Source of the DNA: CAWBVG01 sp963792175
GTDB taxonomy: Bacteria > Acidobacteriota > Vicinamibacteria > Vicinamibacterales > CAVVIG01
DNA length: 64,000 nt
Direction of reading: 5' to 3'
Assembly: GCA_963792175.1 (NCBI GenBank)
Contig: CAWBVG010000014.1
Location: 62,001 to 126,000 of the forward strand
Each line of letters begins with the position of its first letter. Positions within the stretch are counted from its first letter, which is position 1. A program made the translations under genes and the position numbers. Shown here one piece after another: positions 49,788 through 59,480 of this stretch. The notes under the pieces are model-generated. The model was not told the origin of the DNA, made no database searches, and worked only from the letters and a program-made list of their open reading frames with translations.

Positions 49788-50722
49788 AGGCTCTCATTAC
49801 CGGCGTAGCCGGATTCATCGGATCGACGCTCGCCGAGCGACTGCTGGGCGACGGCGCGGACGTCGTCGGCATCGATTGTTTTACCGACTACTATCCGCGC
49901 CAGGTCAAGGAGCGGAACCTGCAGGCGGCCCGCGCCGATCAGCGGTTCCGCTTCATCGAGTCGCGCGTGCAGGACGTCGACCTTCCCGCGCTGCTGGCCG
50001 ATCGCACGCACGTCTTCCATCTCGCGGCGCAGGCCGGCGTGAGAAAGAGCTGGGGCAAGGACTTCGAGATCTACACGGTCAACAACATCGAAGCCACGCA
50101 GGTGCTGCTCGAGGCGTGCACGCGCACGAAGATCGAACGTCTCGTCTACGCGTCCAGCTCGTCGGTGTACGGTGATAACAGGCCGATGCCGTTTCGCGAA
50201 GACACGCTGCCTCAGCCGCTCTCGCCATACGGCGTTTCGAAGCTCGCGGCCGAACAGCTCTGCTACCTCTACTTCGCAAATTACGGGGTGCCGACGGTCG
50301 CGCTGCGCTATTTCACGGTGTACGGACCTCGGCAGCGGCCCGACATGGCATTTCACAGATTTTTGCGCGCGACTCTGAAAGGCGATCCGATCACGCTGTA
50401 CGGGGATGGCGAACAGACACGGGATTTCACGTATGTCGCCGATATTGCAAGCGCGACCGCAACTGCGGCCACACGGGGCGTCCCGGGGCGCGTGTACAAT
50501 GTTGGAGGCGGCTCGCGCGTATCGGTCAACGACGTGTTGCAGATCATTCAGCGAGTGAGCGGCCGCTCGCCGATCGTGAAAATCGACGAGACGCAGAAGG
50601 GTGACATGCGTCACACCTGGGCCGACACGTCGCTGGCAAAGGCCGACCTCGGGTTCGTGCCAGCGGTGGGACTCGAACAGGGTCTCGCGGCCGAGTATCA
50701 GTGGCTGACTGGAATACTTTGA
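49784..50722 (+). CDS. NAD-dependent sugar epimerase/dehydratase (extended SDR)
   Basis: 312 residues. NAD site ITGVAGFIGSTLAERL, catalytic SSSSVYGD and YGVSKLAAE (Tyr-x3-Lys), and NVGGGSRVSVNDVL near the sugar site. Closest in character to UDP-glucose/UDP-glucuronate 4-epimerases or related nucleotide-sugar enzymes; the exact substrate cannot be read from motifs. Overlaps the thioesterase (ATGA) and bamD (TTGA). Confidence 0.85.
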   Translation: MKALITGVAGFIGSTLAERLLGDGADVVGIDCFTDYYPRQVKERNLQAARADQRFRFIESRVQDVDLPALLADRTHVFHLAAQAGVRKSWGKDFEIYTVNNIEATQVLLEACTRTKIERLVYASSSSVYGDNRPMPFREDTLPQPLSPYGVSKLAAEQLCYLYFANYGVPTVALRYFTVYGPRQRPDMAFHRFLRATLKGDPITLYGDGEQTRDFTYVADIASATATAATRGVPGRVYNVGGGSRVSVNDVLQIIQRVSGRSPIVKIDETQKGDMRHTWADTSLAKADLGFVPAVGLEQGLAAEYQWLTGIL

Positions 50723-51523
50723 TCATTTTTCGACGCGTTTCGCTCCTCCTCGGGTGTCTGCTCGCCACTGCCATTCTCGGCGCCAGTGCGTGCACCGGCC
50801 GAACCCGCAGCATGGTTCCGGCGGGGACCAGCGAGCCGGACAAGTTCCTGTTCGACAAGGGCACCGACGCGCTCAACAGCAAGAAATGGCTCACGGCGCG
50901 GGAGTTTTTCAAGCAGGTCACGGAAACCTACACCGCGAGCCCCTATCGACCGGACTCGAAGCTCGGCATCGGCGACACCTACCTCGGCGAAGGCACCGCC
51001 GAAGCGCTGGTGTTGGCAATCAACGAGTTCCGGGAGTTCCTGTCGTTCTATCCGACGAGCAAACGGGCCGATTACGCGCAATACAAGCTCGCGGTGGCGC
51101 ATGTCCGCCAGATGCGGGCGCCGCAGCGCGACCAGACCGAAACGCGCGAAGCGATTAAGGAGTTCGAGACGTTTATCGCGCGTTATCCGAACAGCAGCCT
51201 GATGCCCGAAGTCAGGACCAAACTGCGCGAGACGAAGGATCGTCTCGACGAGTCGGACTATCTCGTCGGTTACTTCTACTTCCGCCAGCGTTGGTATCCC
51301 GGCGCGATCGATCGGTTCAAGACCTTGCTGAAAGAAGACTCGGAGTACTCCGGCGCGCGACGCCGTCTACTTCTACCTCGCCGAGTCACTGGTAAAGATG
51401 AAGCAGGAGGCGGAAGCTTTGCCGTATTTCGAGAAGCTTCAGCAGGAATTCGAAAAGAGCCAATATCTCCCGGAGACCCACAAGCGCATCGCCGAATTGA
51501 AGGCAGTGGCGCAAACCAAGTAA
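50719..51523 (+). CDS. bamD: BamD-like outer-membrane assembly lipoprotein (one frameshift)
   Basis: About 267 residues. The TTG at 50719 overlaps the previous stop (TTGA); a GTG at 50701 is also in frame. A signal with a weak lipobox ends GASAC. Five TPR-like repeats follow: FLFDKGTDALNSKKW, YRPDSKLGIGDTYLG, AINEFREFLSFYPTS and RFKTLLKEDSEYSG. After a +1 shift near 51362 comes DAVYFYLAESLVKMKQEAEA, ending at TAA 51521-51523. YfiO/BamD works with BamA in inserting barrels. Confidence 0.85.
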
Positions 51524-51533
51524 GGAAGAGTGT

Positions 51534-52293
51534 ATGAGACGGACCGTGTCGTGTTCTCTGCTGCTGATCCTCGCTTCGTTTTCGCCATCGCGCATCGACG
51601 CGCAGGCCGGTGGGCCGAGCCTGTCCGCAGTAGAGACAGCGGTCGCGTGTGCGCCGCCGCTGACCACGGAGGATGCGCCCTCGAACTCGCCCCGCATCAT
51701 CGGCGCACAGGACACGACCGCGCGCGCTCTGTATGGACCGCGGGATCTTCTGGTCGTCGGCGCGGGCACCAGTTCGGGCCTGCAGCTCGGTCAGCAGTTT
51801 TTCGTCAGGCGCGCGAACCGGTTCGGCTCCCCTGCCGATCGGCGATGGCAGGGCGCTCGTACGCTCGGGTGGATTCGGCTCGTGGCCGTGAACGATTCGA
51901 CGGCGATCGCCGCGGTCGACCACGGCTGTGACGTGATCTCGCAAGGCGATTACATCGAGCCGTTCACCGCGCCGGTCGTCCCTGCGGACATGGAACGCGA
52001 CCGACCCGCGGGCGATCCCGATTTCACGGCGATCGGCCGCGTGCTGGCGGGTCTCGAGGATCGGCAGAGCGCCGGTCCCGGCGGCTACGTGCTGATCGAT
52101 CGCGGCACCGACCAAGGCGTCACCGCAGGCGACGCGGTATGCGATTTATCGCGACATCCGGTCGGCGGGGATGCCGCTGGCGTCCGTCGGCGAAGCCGTG
52201 GTGCTGAGCACCGGCAAGACGCTGGCGCTCACGAAGATCACGAGCGCGCACGACGCGGTGTTGAGCGGCGACTACGTCGCGCCGCGACGATAA
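51534..52293 (+). CDS. Exported protein of unknown function (one frameshift)
   Basis: About 252 residues. Signal peptide MRRTVSCSLLLILASFS, then two similar beta-rich units. The first reads LLVVGAGTSSGLQLGQQFFV. The second reads YVLIDRGTDQGVTAGDAV and, after a +1 shift near 52140, continues AIYRDIRSAGMPLASVGEAV to APRR. The G-x(2)-x-GL/V-x-GQ/D pattern resembles FlgT C-terminal-like or SH3-like repeats. It follows bamD by 10 nt, so an envelope role is likely. No firm family. Confidence 0.65.
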
Positions 52294-52355
52294 ACGCAGC
52301 ACTGCCTCGCCGACTTGTCCGCCGTAGCGCGGAGCGCGAAGGTGGAAGCTCGGAG

Positions 52356-52372
52356 TCGCTCAGGCTGAGCGA
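52356..52372. terminator. Perfect hairpin between convergent genes
   Basis: TCGCTCAG, one base, CTGAGCGA: a 17-bp odd palindrome between the 52293 stop and the end of pgsA. No T-run follows on either strand, so it is a repeat-type hairpin or a Rho-assisted terminator, not a canonical intrinsic one. Confidence 0.4.
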
Positions 52373-52379
52373 AGGCGGG

Positions 52380-52988
52380 TCAGCCGACTTTACGATCGGT
52401 GGCGCGGCGCTGGGCCGTGGTCCGCAGGTCGGCGGGGCGCGGGCCGGCGAAGAGGTTGAAGCGGCGGAAGTAGTCCGCGGCAGAGACCAGCGCGGCGAGC
52501 ACCGCGACCCAGAGCGCGGCCTGGCCGATCGCGAAGAACTCGCGGCGCCCGTGCGACAGGATCAGCGCCAGGATCGCCACGACCTGGGCGACCATCTTGA
52601 TCTTGCCGATCGGCGATGCCGGAATCCCGACACCGCGCGCGTACGACAGGCTGCGCAGCGCCGTCACCGCAAAATCGCGACCGAGAATCACCGCCACCAT
52701 CCACGCCGGCGCGAGATCCATCTGCACCAGCGACACCAGCGCCGCCAGCGTCAGCAGTTTGTCGGCGAGAGGATCGATGAACTGTCCGAACGGGGTGATC
52801 TGCTTGCGGCGGCGCGCCAGGTAGCCGTCGGCCCAGTCGGTGAGTGAGGCCAGCCCGAAAATCGCGGCGCCGACGAACTCTGTCGGCACGCCGAGAATCT
52901 GACGGCCTTCGAACTTCGTCAGCAGCACGACCACGAGCAACGGCACGAGGCAGATGCGCGTCACCGTGAGCGAGTTCGGCAGGTTCAT
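52380..52988 (-). CDS. pgsA: CDP-diacylglycerol-glycerol-3-phosphate 3-phosphatidyltransferase
   Basis: 202 residues, four or more membrane helices. Makes phosphatidylglycerol-phosphate at the inner membrane. The CDP-alcohol phosphotransferase motif D-x2-DG-x2-AR-x8-G-x3-D-x3-D is complete (DWADGYLARR ... GQFIDPLADK). The start MNLPNSLTVTRICLVPLLV is typical of PgsA. GGAG lies 7 nt before the ATG. Convergent with the bamD run and divergent from the nucleotidyltransferase. Confidence 0.93.
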   Translation of the reverse strand: MNLPNSLTVTRICLVPLLVVVLLTKFEGRQILGVPTEFVGAAIFGLASLTDWADGYLARRRKQITPFGQFIDPLADKLLTLAALVSLVQMDLAPAWMVAVILGRDFAVTALRSLSYARGVGIPASPIGKIKMVAQVVAILALILSHGRREFFAIGQAALWVAVLAALVSAADYFRRFNLFAGPRPADLRTTAQRRATDRKVG

Positions 52989-53025
52989 GGACCGACTCCG
53001 CTAATGATAACATCGGTGGTTGCGC

Positions 53026-54081
53026 ATGAAGGCCATCCTGCTCGCAGGGGGCAAGGGCACACGCCTGCGTCCGCTCACGATTCACACGCCAAAGCCGATC
53101 GTCCCGATCTTCGACCGCCCGTTTCTCAACTATCAGCTCGACCTGTTGAAGCGCGTGCCCGAGATTGACGGCGTCGTGCTGAGCCTCAACTACCAGCCGC
53201 GCCGGATCGAGGAAATCTTCGGCGACGGCGGCGATACCGGCTTCGCCATCCGCTACGTCGTCGAGCCAGCGCCGCTCGGGACCGGTGGAGCGGTGCGGTA
53301 CGCCGGCGAGTCGCTCAACGAATCGGTGGTGGTGTTGAACGGCGACGTGCTCACGCAGGTGGATTTGGGCGCGGTGATCGCCCTGCACCGCGAACGGCGC
53401 GCGAAAGCCACCATCGTGCTCACGCCGGTCGAGAACCCAAGCGCCTACGGGTTGGTCGAGACCGATGCGCAGGGCAACATCCGGCGCTTCCTCGAGAAGC
53501 CGAAGCCGCACGAGATCACCTGCGACACGATCAACGCCGGCATCTACGTGCTCGAGCCCGATACCTTCGACCGCATCCCCAAGGACACCCCGTGGTCGAT
53601 CGAGCGCAGCTTCTTTCCGTCGCTCATCGAGCGGGGCGAGACGTTCGTGGCGCACGTCGATCGCGGCTACTGGATCGACATCGGCACGCCTGAAAAGTAC
53701 AAGCAGGTCCATCGCGACATGATGGACGGACGCTACAAGCTCGAGCCGTTCGCGTCCCAGCCGGCGTCCGCCTGGATTTCTCCCGGCGCGCGCGTCGAGG
53801 ACGGCGCCACGATCGAAGGGCCGTGTTTCCTGGACGATGGAGTCGTCGTCAAGGCCGGCGCACGGATCGGTCCATACAGTGTGGTCGGCCGGCAGTGTCA
53901 TATCGAGGAGCATGCCGTCGTCGAGCAGTCGATCCTGTGGGCGAACACGCGGATCGGTCAGGAGGCGGTCGTCCGGGACTCGATCCTCGGCCGCCACTGC
54001 CACATCGGACGCAGCGCCGCGCTCGACCACGGCCTGGTGCTCGGCGACAAGTCGAGCGTGACGGACTACAGTCGGCTTTAG
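53026..54081 (+). CDS. Sugar-1-phosphate nucleotidyltransferase
   Basis: 351 residues from the ATG at 53026. The catalytic half has the signature LLAGGKGTRLRPLT with PKPIVPI, VLNGDVLTQ and GLVETDAQGNIRRFLEKP. The C-terminal third is a left-handed beta-helix of hexapeptide repeats (SPGARVEDGATIEGPCFL, VKAGARIGPYSVVG). This is the mannose-1-phosphate guanylyltransferase-like group. It pairs with the phosphohexomutase that follows, together giving a route from hexose-6-P to an NDP-sugar for glycans. Confidence 0.9.
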   Translation: MKAILLAGGKGTRLRPLTIHTPKPIVPIFDRPFLNYQLDLLKRVPEIDGVVLSLNYQPRRIEEIFGDGGDTGFAIRYVVEPAPLGTGGAVRYAGESLNESVVVLNGDVLTQVDLGAVIALHRERRAKATIVLTPVENPSAYGLVETDAQGNIRRFLEKPKPHEITCDTINAGIYVLEPDTFDRIPKDTPWSIERSFFPSLIERGETFVAHVDRGYWIDIGTPEKYKQVHRDMMDGRYKLEPFASQPASAWISPGARVEDGATIEGPCFLDDGVVVKAGARIGPYSVVGRQCHIEEHAVVEQSILWANTRIGQEAVVRDSILGRHCHIGRSAALDHGLVLGDKSSVTDYSRL

Positions 54082-54082
54082 A

Positions 54083-54154
54083 AGCTATCCGCTCTCAGCT
54101 ATCAGCTTGTAGAGCGATTCCCAGGCGCGTTCATAGCCGAAAGCTGAGAGCTGA
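54083..54154. repeat. AGCTATCAGC/GCTGAGAGCT word-repeat
   Basis: The left words GCTCTCAGCTATCAGC (54090-54107 region) face right words AAGCTGAGAGCTGA directly before the ATG at 54155. It forms an imperfect hairpin in the 5' region of the phosphohexomutase gene. Confidence 0.55.
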
Positions 54155-55510
54155 ATGAATCTGAATCCAGGAATCTTCAAGGCCTACGACGTCCGCGGAC
54201 TCTATCCGTCCGAGGTGAACGAAGAGGGCGCGCGCGCCATCGGTGCGGCCTTCGTCGCGTATCTGCAGGCGAAACGAATCGCCGTCGGGCGCGACATGCG
54301 GCTCTCGTCCCCGGCCCTGGCGGCCGCGTTCATCGACGGCGCGACCGCGCAGGGTGCGGACGTCGTCGACTACGGGATGGTGTCGACCGACATGCTCTAC
54401 TTCGCGGTCGCGTCGGACGGCCACGACGGCGGCGTTCAGATCACCGCGTCGCACAACCCGAAGGAATACAACGGTCTCAAGATGGTGCGGCGCGAGGCGT
54501 TTCCGCTGAGCGGCGACGCCGGCATCTCCGACATCCGCGACATGATTGCGGAAAACCGCCTGCCGCCGCCGGCGGGCCGCCGCGGCGCCGTGACCACGAA
54601 GGACGTGCTCGCGCCGTACGTCGCACACGTCATGGGGTTCATCGATCCGTCGATCGTACGGCCATTCAACGTCGTCCTCGACGCCGGCAGCGGGATGGCC
54701 GGGCTCGTCGCGCCGAAACTGTTCGAACAACTCCCCTGCCGCGCGACGAAGCTCTGCTTCGACATCGACGGGCGGTTTCCGAACCACGAGGCGAACCCGC
54801 TGATCGAGGAAAACCGGCGCGACATCGTCGAGGCGGTGGTCGCGCAGAAGGCGGATATCGGCATCGCGTGGGACGGCGACGCCGATCGCTGCTTCTTCAT
54901 CGACGGCACTGGCGGGTTCGTCTCCGGCGATTTCGTCACGGCGCTCCTGGCCGAAGCCTTTCTCATCAAGTATCCGGGCGCGTCGATCATCTACGACCTG
55001 CGCGCCAGCTATGCGGTCCGGGACGTCGTGGCGAAATACGGCGGCACGTCGTACATGAACCGCGTCGGCCACGCCTTCTTCAAGCGGCGGATGCGCGAGA
55101 CCAACGCCATCTTCGGCGGCGAAGTCACCGGGCACTATTACTTCCGCGACAATTTCTACGCGGACAACGGCTTCATCCCGGCGCTCCTCATTCTGGAGCT
55201 GATGTCGCGGAAGGGCCAGACGCTGCACGAGCTTCTGCGGCCGCTCGCCAGCACGTACTTCATTTCCGGCGAGATCAACACGAAGCTCGCGAGCATGGAC
55301 CTGGTGCCGGCGAAGCTCGATCAGCTCGCCGCGAAGTACAGCGACGCGCACCAGTACACGCTCGACGGCCTCTCGGTCGAGTATCCCGGCTGGCATTTCA
55401 ACGTCCGGCCGTCGAACACCGAGCCGCTGCTGCGGCTGAATCTCGAGGCAACGACGCCCGAAGTGATGGCCGCGAAGCGGGACGAGGTAGTTGCTCTGAT
55501 CCGAGCCTGA
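54155..55510 (+). CDS. Phosphomannomutase/phosphoglucomutase
   Basis: 451 residues, alpha-D-phosphohexomutase family. Phosphoserine loop TASHNPKEYNG, metal loop DGDADRCFF, sugar loop GGEVTGHYYF and phosphate-binding loop RPSNTEPLLRL, in the right order for all four domains. Starts FKAYDVRGLYPSEVN, typical of ManB/AlgC enzymes. Interconverts hexose-6-P and hexose-1-P, which then feed the upstream nucleotidyltransferase. Confidence 0.93.
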   Translation: MNLNPGIFKAYDVRGLYPSEVNEEGARAIGAAFVAYLQAKRIAVGRDMRLSSPALAAAFIDGATAQGADVVDYGMVSTDMLYFAVASDGHDGGVQITASHNPKEYNGLKMVRREAFPLSGDAGISDIRDMIAENRLPPPAGRRGAVTTKDVLAPYVAHVMGFIDPSIVRPFNVVLDAGSGMAGLVAPKLFEQLPCRATKLCFDIDGRFPNHEANPLIEENRRDIVEAVVAQKADIGIAWDGDADRCFFIDGTGGFVSGDFVTALLAEAFLIKYPGASIIYDLRASYAVRDVVAKYGGTSYMNRVGHAFFKRRMRETNAIFGGEVTGHYYFRDNFYADNGFIPALLILELMSRKGQTLHELLRPLASTYFISGEINTKLASMDLVPAKLDQLAAKYSDAHQYTLDGLSVEYPGWHFNVRPSNTEPLLRLNLEATTPEVMAAKRDEVVALIRA

Positions 55511-55512
55511 TC

Positions 55513-55592
55513 GCTACAATTGGCGAATTGTCGAATCGGCGAGTTGGTGAGTTGCATTCACCAATTCACGAATTTTCCGATTCGCCAATTGG
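55513..55592. repeat. AATTGGCGAAT inverted repeat before tRNA-Gly
   Basis: Left words AATTGGCGAATTGTCGAATC pair with right words GATTCGCCAATT through a tandem-word loop. TACAAT at 55513-55518, with TTGCTC 18 nt upstream, could be the tRNA promoter. If so, the hairpin is in the tRNA 5' leader. Confidence 0.65.
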
Positions 55593-55598
55593 CCGTGT

Positions 55599-55671
55599 GC
55601 GGGCTTAGGACAATGGAGGACAGAGGCTTCCCAAGCCTCGGACACGGGTTCGATCCCCGTAGCCCGCTCCA
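55599..55671 (+). tRNA. tRNA-Gly(CCC) with encoded CCA
   Basis: Acceptor GCGGGCT pairs with AGCCCGC. Anticodon arm is GAGGC-TTCCCAA-GCCTC (anticodon CCC). T arm is ACGGG-TTCGATC-CCCGT. Discriminator T and encoded CCA follow. 73 nt. The D arm (GGAC AATGGAG GAC) does not pair properly and is about one base short of the expected form, which could be another sequencing error. Confidence 0.85.
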
Positions 55672-55837
55672 CCCTTCGCTCGCGATTCAGGCGAAGGGTG
55701 CCCACCGGAGCGCAACGCGCGAAGGTGGGCGTTGCTGAAGGTTGCGCGAGCTACGGATGGCAAGCCAACCTCCCTCACGCTTGCCAACACGCGCGTGAGC
55801 CACGGCTGGCAAGCCGCCCTTCGCTCGCGAACGGTAC

Positions 55838-56480
55838 CGATCAACGTCGACTGGCCCTGCGCCGAGGCCTGATAGAACTCGACGCGGGCGATCCAGTGGC
55901 ATCCGAGGCAGTCGCCGTCACCGTCAGCGATGCGGGCGCGATAAACGTCGCGCCCTCGGCGGGGCTGGTCCGCGCCACCGCCGGCGCCGGATTCGACACA
56001 CTCGTGTCGAAGAAGAGGCCGCTGACGACCGCGTTGGGGTAGCCGGTATTCGTCACGCGTAGGGTCACGTGCCCGCTGAAGGGTCCACTGCCAGGTACTG
56101 CCCCGACGGAACCCCTGCAGCGCCCGACTGTCCAGCAGCGCGCCCGACACCGCGTCGCGAATCTCCACCGTTTGGCTGCGCCCGGCGTATTCCCAGTCCA
56201 CGACATAGAGCGCCACTTGATGCGCCTGGCCGTCGGTCAGATTCACGTCGATCGTGAATACCGGATTCTGGAACCAGGTCGCCGCAATCCGATCCGCACC
56301 CGCCGCCTGCTGCAAGGCGCGCACGTCAGCCGTCGAGGCTGCCCAGGTGTACGTGTCGGCGCCGCTCACCGTCACCGCCGCGTAGCTCGGATAACTGACG
56401 CTGTCGTTCACAATCTGATAGCCGTCCGCCCCATACATCCCCCGCCAGCTGCCCTGCGTCGTCGTGTCCGTGCCCACAAA
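55838..56480. repeat. 810-bp-period direct repeat, copy 1
   Basis: Nearly identical at the DNA level to 56648-57290, offset by 810 bp. For example CTGTCGTTCA is at both 56401 and 57211. It encodes the duplicated module of the secreted protein and is cut at its left edge. Confidence 0.85.
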
Positions 56481-56647
56481 GGTGGCGCTCGTCCCGCCGC
56501 CCCCGGCGCCATTCACCGTCACATGCACCGGCGCCGACGTCGCCGCCTGCCCCAGCGTGTCATACGCTTTCGCCGTCAGCGTGTAACTCCCCGCCGCCAC
56601 GTTGTTCCAGCCGATACGGTACGGCGGGCTGGTCACCGCCGGCCCGA

Positions 56648-57290
56648 TCAACGTCGGCTGGCCCTGCGCCGAGGCCTGATAGAACTCGACGCGGTCGATC
56701 CCATTGGCATCCGAGGCAGTGGCGGTCAGCCGTCAGCGACGCCGGCGCGGTAAACGTCGCGCCCTCGGCGGGGCTGGTCAACGCCACCGCCGGCGCCGGA
56801 TTCGACACACTCGTGTCAAAGAAGAGGCCGCTGACGACCGCGTTGGGGTAGCCGGTATTCGTCACGCGCAGGGTCACGTGCCCGCGGAGGGTCCACTGCC
56901 AGTACTGCCCCGCCGTGAACCCGCTGCAGCGCCCGACTGTCCAGCAGCGCGCCGGACACCGCGTCGCGAATCTCCACCGTTTGGCTGCGCCCGGCGTATT
57001 CCCAGTCCACGACATAGAGCGCCACTTGATGCGCCTGGCCGTCGGTCAGATTCACGTCGATCGTGAATACCGGATTCTGGATACCAGGTCGCCGCAATCC
57101 GATCCGCACCCGCCGCCTTCTGCAAGGCGCGCACGTCAGCCGTCGAGGCTGCCCAGGTGTACGTGTCGGCGCCGCTCACCGTCACCGCCGCATAGCTCGG
57201 ATAACTGACGCTGTCGTTCACAATCTGATAGCCGTCCGCCCCATACATCCCCCGCCAACTGCCCTGCGTCGTCGTATCCATGCCCACAAA
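56648..57290. repeat. 810-bp-period direct repeat, copy 2
   Basis: The second copy of the module. A unique Ig-like linker segment (56490-56645) lies between the copies, so the full period is about 270 codons. High DNA identity means a recent duplication or ongoing gene conversion. Confidence 0.85.
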
Positions 57291-59143
57291 CATCGCACTC
57301 GAACCAACGCTCGAGGTCACGGTAAAGTCATTACTTGTCGCGATCCGCGTGGATCCGCCATTCGCAAAGAGTCGGAACTGATACGTTCCCGATGAAAGAT
57401 CGTTGGGAAGAACAAACCCGCAGGACCCGGAAGCGGCGGGGCTGCCTTGCATCTTCGAACAGCTCACGTACTGCCAGTCGAGGTATCCGGCATCTGCCGA
57501 ACCTGCTCCGTATAATCCGATCCAGTCGCTTCCACTGGGTGACGCAATCCCTACCCACGTCGCTGTGACCGTCTGGCCAACAGATGCGGAAATAGGACTC
57601 GCATGTAAGAGTGGTCGGAGGGGCAGATGACCCGGTGAGATCGACGATGAAGGTATCGATTCGGTTGGAGCATCCGAATGCCGTATCCGAACCGAGCGTC
57701 CCATCCCAGGGGCTCGAGAACAGCGCCCACCTGCCATCGTTGGAAATCTGGGCGAAGGCCTGGCCGTAATAGCAGCTGTTACCGGAATTGTGGGTGTGTG
57801 CAAAACGCCAAACCGTATTGGAGCCATCAACCGCAGCGGCATCGATTTCACCAGCCCATGCATATTGGTAGCAGGAGCTTCCGCCGTAGCGTGAGATCAG
57901 GATGGGTGCGTTTGGATTCGTGACCGAATTGAGCCACGAGTTGTGATCGGCATCGCACCAACCATTCCAAGGACTTGATGGCTGAGCGATGAACCGGTAT
58001 TCGCCGGAGTTCATCGCGTCATCCGGATTCCGAAGGACCATGCCGCGTGAATCAAGACCGTTAATCGAACCTGACGAGTTGGCATATTTGCCATTACCCA
58101 TGGAGACGTGGCCGCTCCAATACACGTCGGCATTCGTGATGCGCGTCCATGCATTAATGGAAAGATTAAAGACAGCGCCACCATTGGCCCCCCAACTCTG
58201 CTGATGAAACGTCACCTCCAGCCATGAAGCGCCGGTACCACCCGAAATGCTGTGGATGCCGAGGACCTGGTTCGGCGCGGATGTCGGCCAATTCGGATCT
58301 CCTTGCGGAACGCCGTTGATAGTTTTGTTGACGGTATCGATAAGCCTGGTAATTGATGGATTGGTCGGATCTACACAGAAAATCTTTGTCCAGGTATCTT
58401 GGATGCCTGGACCGGCCGCAGCACACACCCAGTCGTCACGGCCAACCACAACGGCCAAGTAACCTACCGGATCACCAGTAGAAGGACCGGCAAGATTGGT
58501 GCTCACGCCTGTGACCGTGTTGTATCGGGCGATCTGGCTTCCGTTCAAGTAGTAGATGATGTGGGGATCAATCGTGGACCATTCCCATCTGGCGCCGAAG
58601 GGCAGCGAATGAACGGCCGGTTGCGATGATCCATCGCCGACCTTGAATGTAGTCGGATCGAACTCGAGCCAATACCCATCTCCATGCGGCCCAGTAAGCT
58701 TGATCGCGGTCGAATCGGCGTTCCACGCTCGAAAGAATCCGGCGTCAATGGAAATGAAGGATTGGCCGGACTGTGTATTCTCGTCTGTGACTCGCAGAAT
58801 CTGCGTGCCGAATGTCGGATCCGCAATCGCAGTATTGGCAGGACCTAAAGCCGGTGGGGGTGGAAGCGGTTTTGGATCAGTACCCGTATACGCCGAATAA
58901 GTTGACGGCGAGTTAGCAGATTGTGGGCTCGGTGCTGCCGAAATCGTCCATACAAAAGACACGAACAACAACACACCTATGCCAACAGAGATCCTCATAC
59001 GTCCTCCGAAGATTCTTGCGGCAAGTCGCAGGTCACTTCACTTACAGCGGCGAGCGAACTGTCCTTTCACACCTATGGATCATCCACTTTACGCTCATTC
59101 ACCCTCAGGGGAGCCGACCGCCCGCTCCCCTCTGGGTAGACGC

Positions 59144-59306
59144 TCATTGATCCAAGCGCATGCGGTAGTTCAGCGCATCCCGCCAGAACGGCGCGTAGGC
59201 GCGGTTGGTGGCGTGGGCACCCAGGCGGATCGATCGGGCGCGGCGCGTTGCACCGTCCAACAGCCGCTCATCTTTCCAACGCGCGTGAGCCGCCTCCAGC
59301 CTTCGG
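59144..59306 (-). pseudogene. Possible 3' remnant of a gene
   Basis: The gap 59000-59480 has no complete gene. On the minus strand one frame is open for about 53 codons. It has a protein-like, aromatic-rich end: LGAHATNRAYAPFWRDAL, then NYRMRLDQ and TGA at 59146-59144. No start codon with a ribosome site is visible and a stop lies just upstream in the frame. It may be the tail of a lost or frame-broken gene. A GC hairpin (AGGGGAGC with GCTCCCCT, 59107-59131) lies just downstream of its stop. Family not recognised. Confidence 0.3.
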
Positions 59307-59480
59307 CCTCCCCTTTATGGCCTGCGTTAGCGCGTCCGTCTATCCGTCCGCAAGGCTCAATCCCGCGACAGTCCGGTCAGCGCTACGGCATAGCCGCAGG
59401 GTGTGAGCGACTGACCGGCTTCTCTGTTCTCGAGGCAGTGGGGCCCGGCCTTGCAGCCTGAGAGTTCAGGGAGGTTCCCC

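Larger units (their letters stand above)
55836..58998 (-). pseudogene. Secreted modular protein gene, internally duplicated, frame-broken and truncated
   Basis: The ATG at 58998 follows GGAGG. Signal peptide MRISVGIGVLLFVSFVW. The first 450 residues form a propeller-like secreted domain (GTQILRVTDENTQSGQSF, ARWEWSTIDPHIIYYLNG). Then come a carbohydrate-binding-like domain (SADAGYLDWQYVSCSKM) and two copies of a module with QGSWRGMYGADGYQIVND, VALYVVDWEYAGRSQTVEI and an Ig-like linker. Frame breaks occur near 57610, 57085, 56930, 56725, 56095 and 55905. The last copy stops abruptly near 55836, where unrelated sequence begins. Base composition is visibly poorer in G+C than the neighbours from about 57300 to 59000, suggesting transfer. 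Confidence 0.7.

Noticed and set aside
55514..55705. Minus-strand ORF with ERATGIEPVSEAWEASV
   Set aside because: It is the antisense translation of the tRNA-Gly gene, a well-known false ORF.
55672..55830. 14-bp direct repeat CCCTTCGCTCGCGA at the tRNA 3' end and at 55817 as attL/attR
   Set aside because: The copies are only 145 bp apart, no integrase gene is present, and similar CTTCGCTCG words are common in this genome.
55680..59480. Integron attC sites or insertion sequence behind the low-G+C gene
   Set aside because: No integron recombination-site core pair, terminal inverted repeats or transposase reading frame was found.
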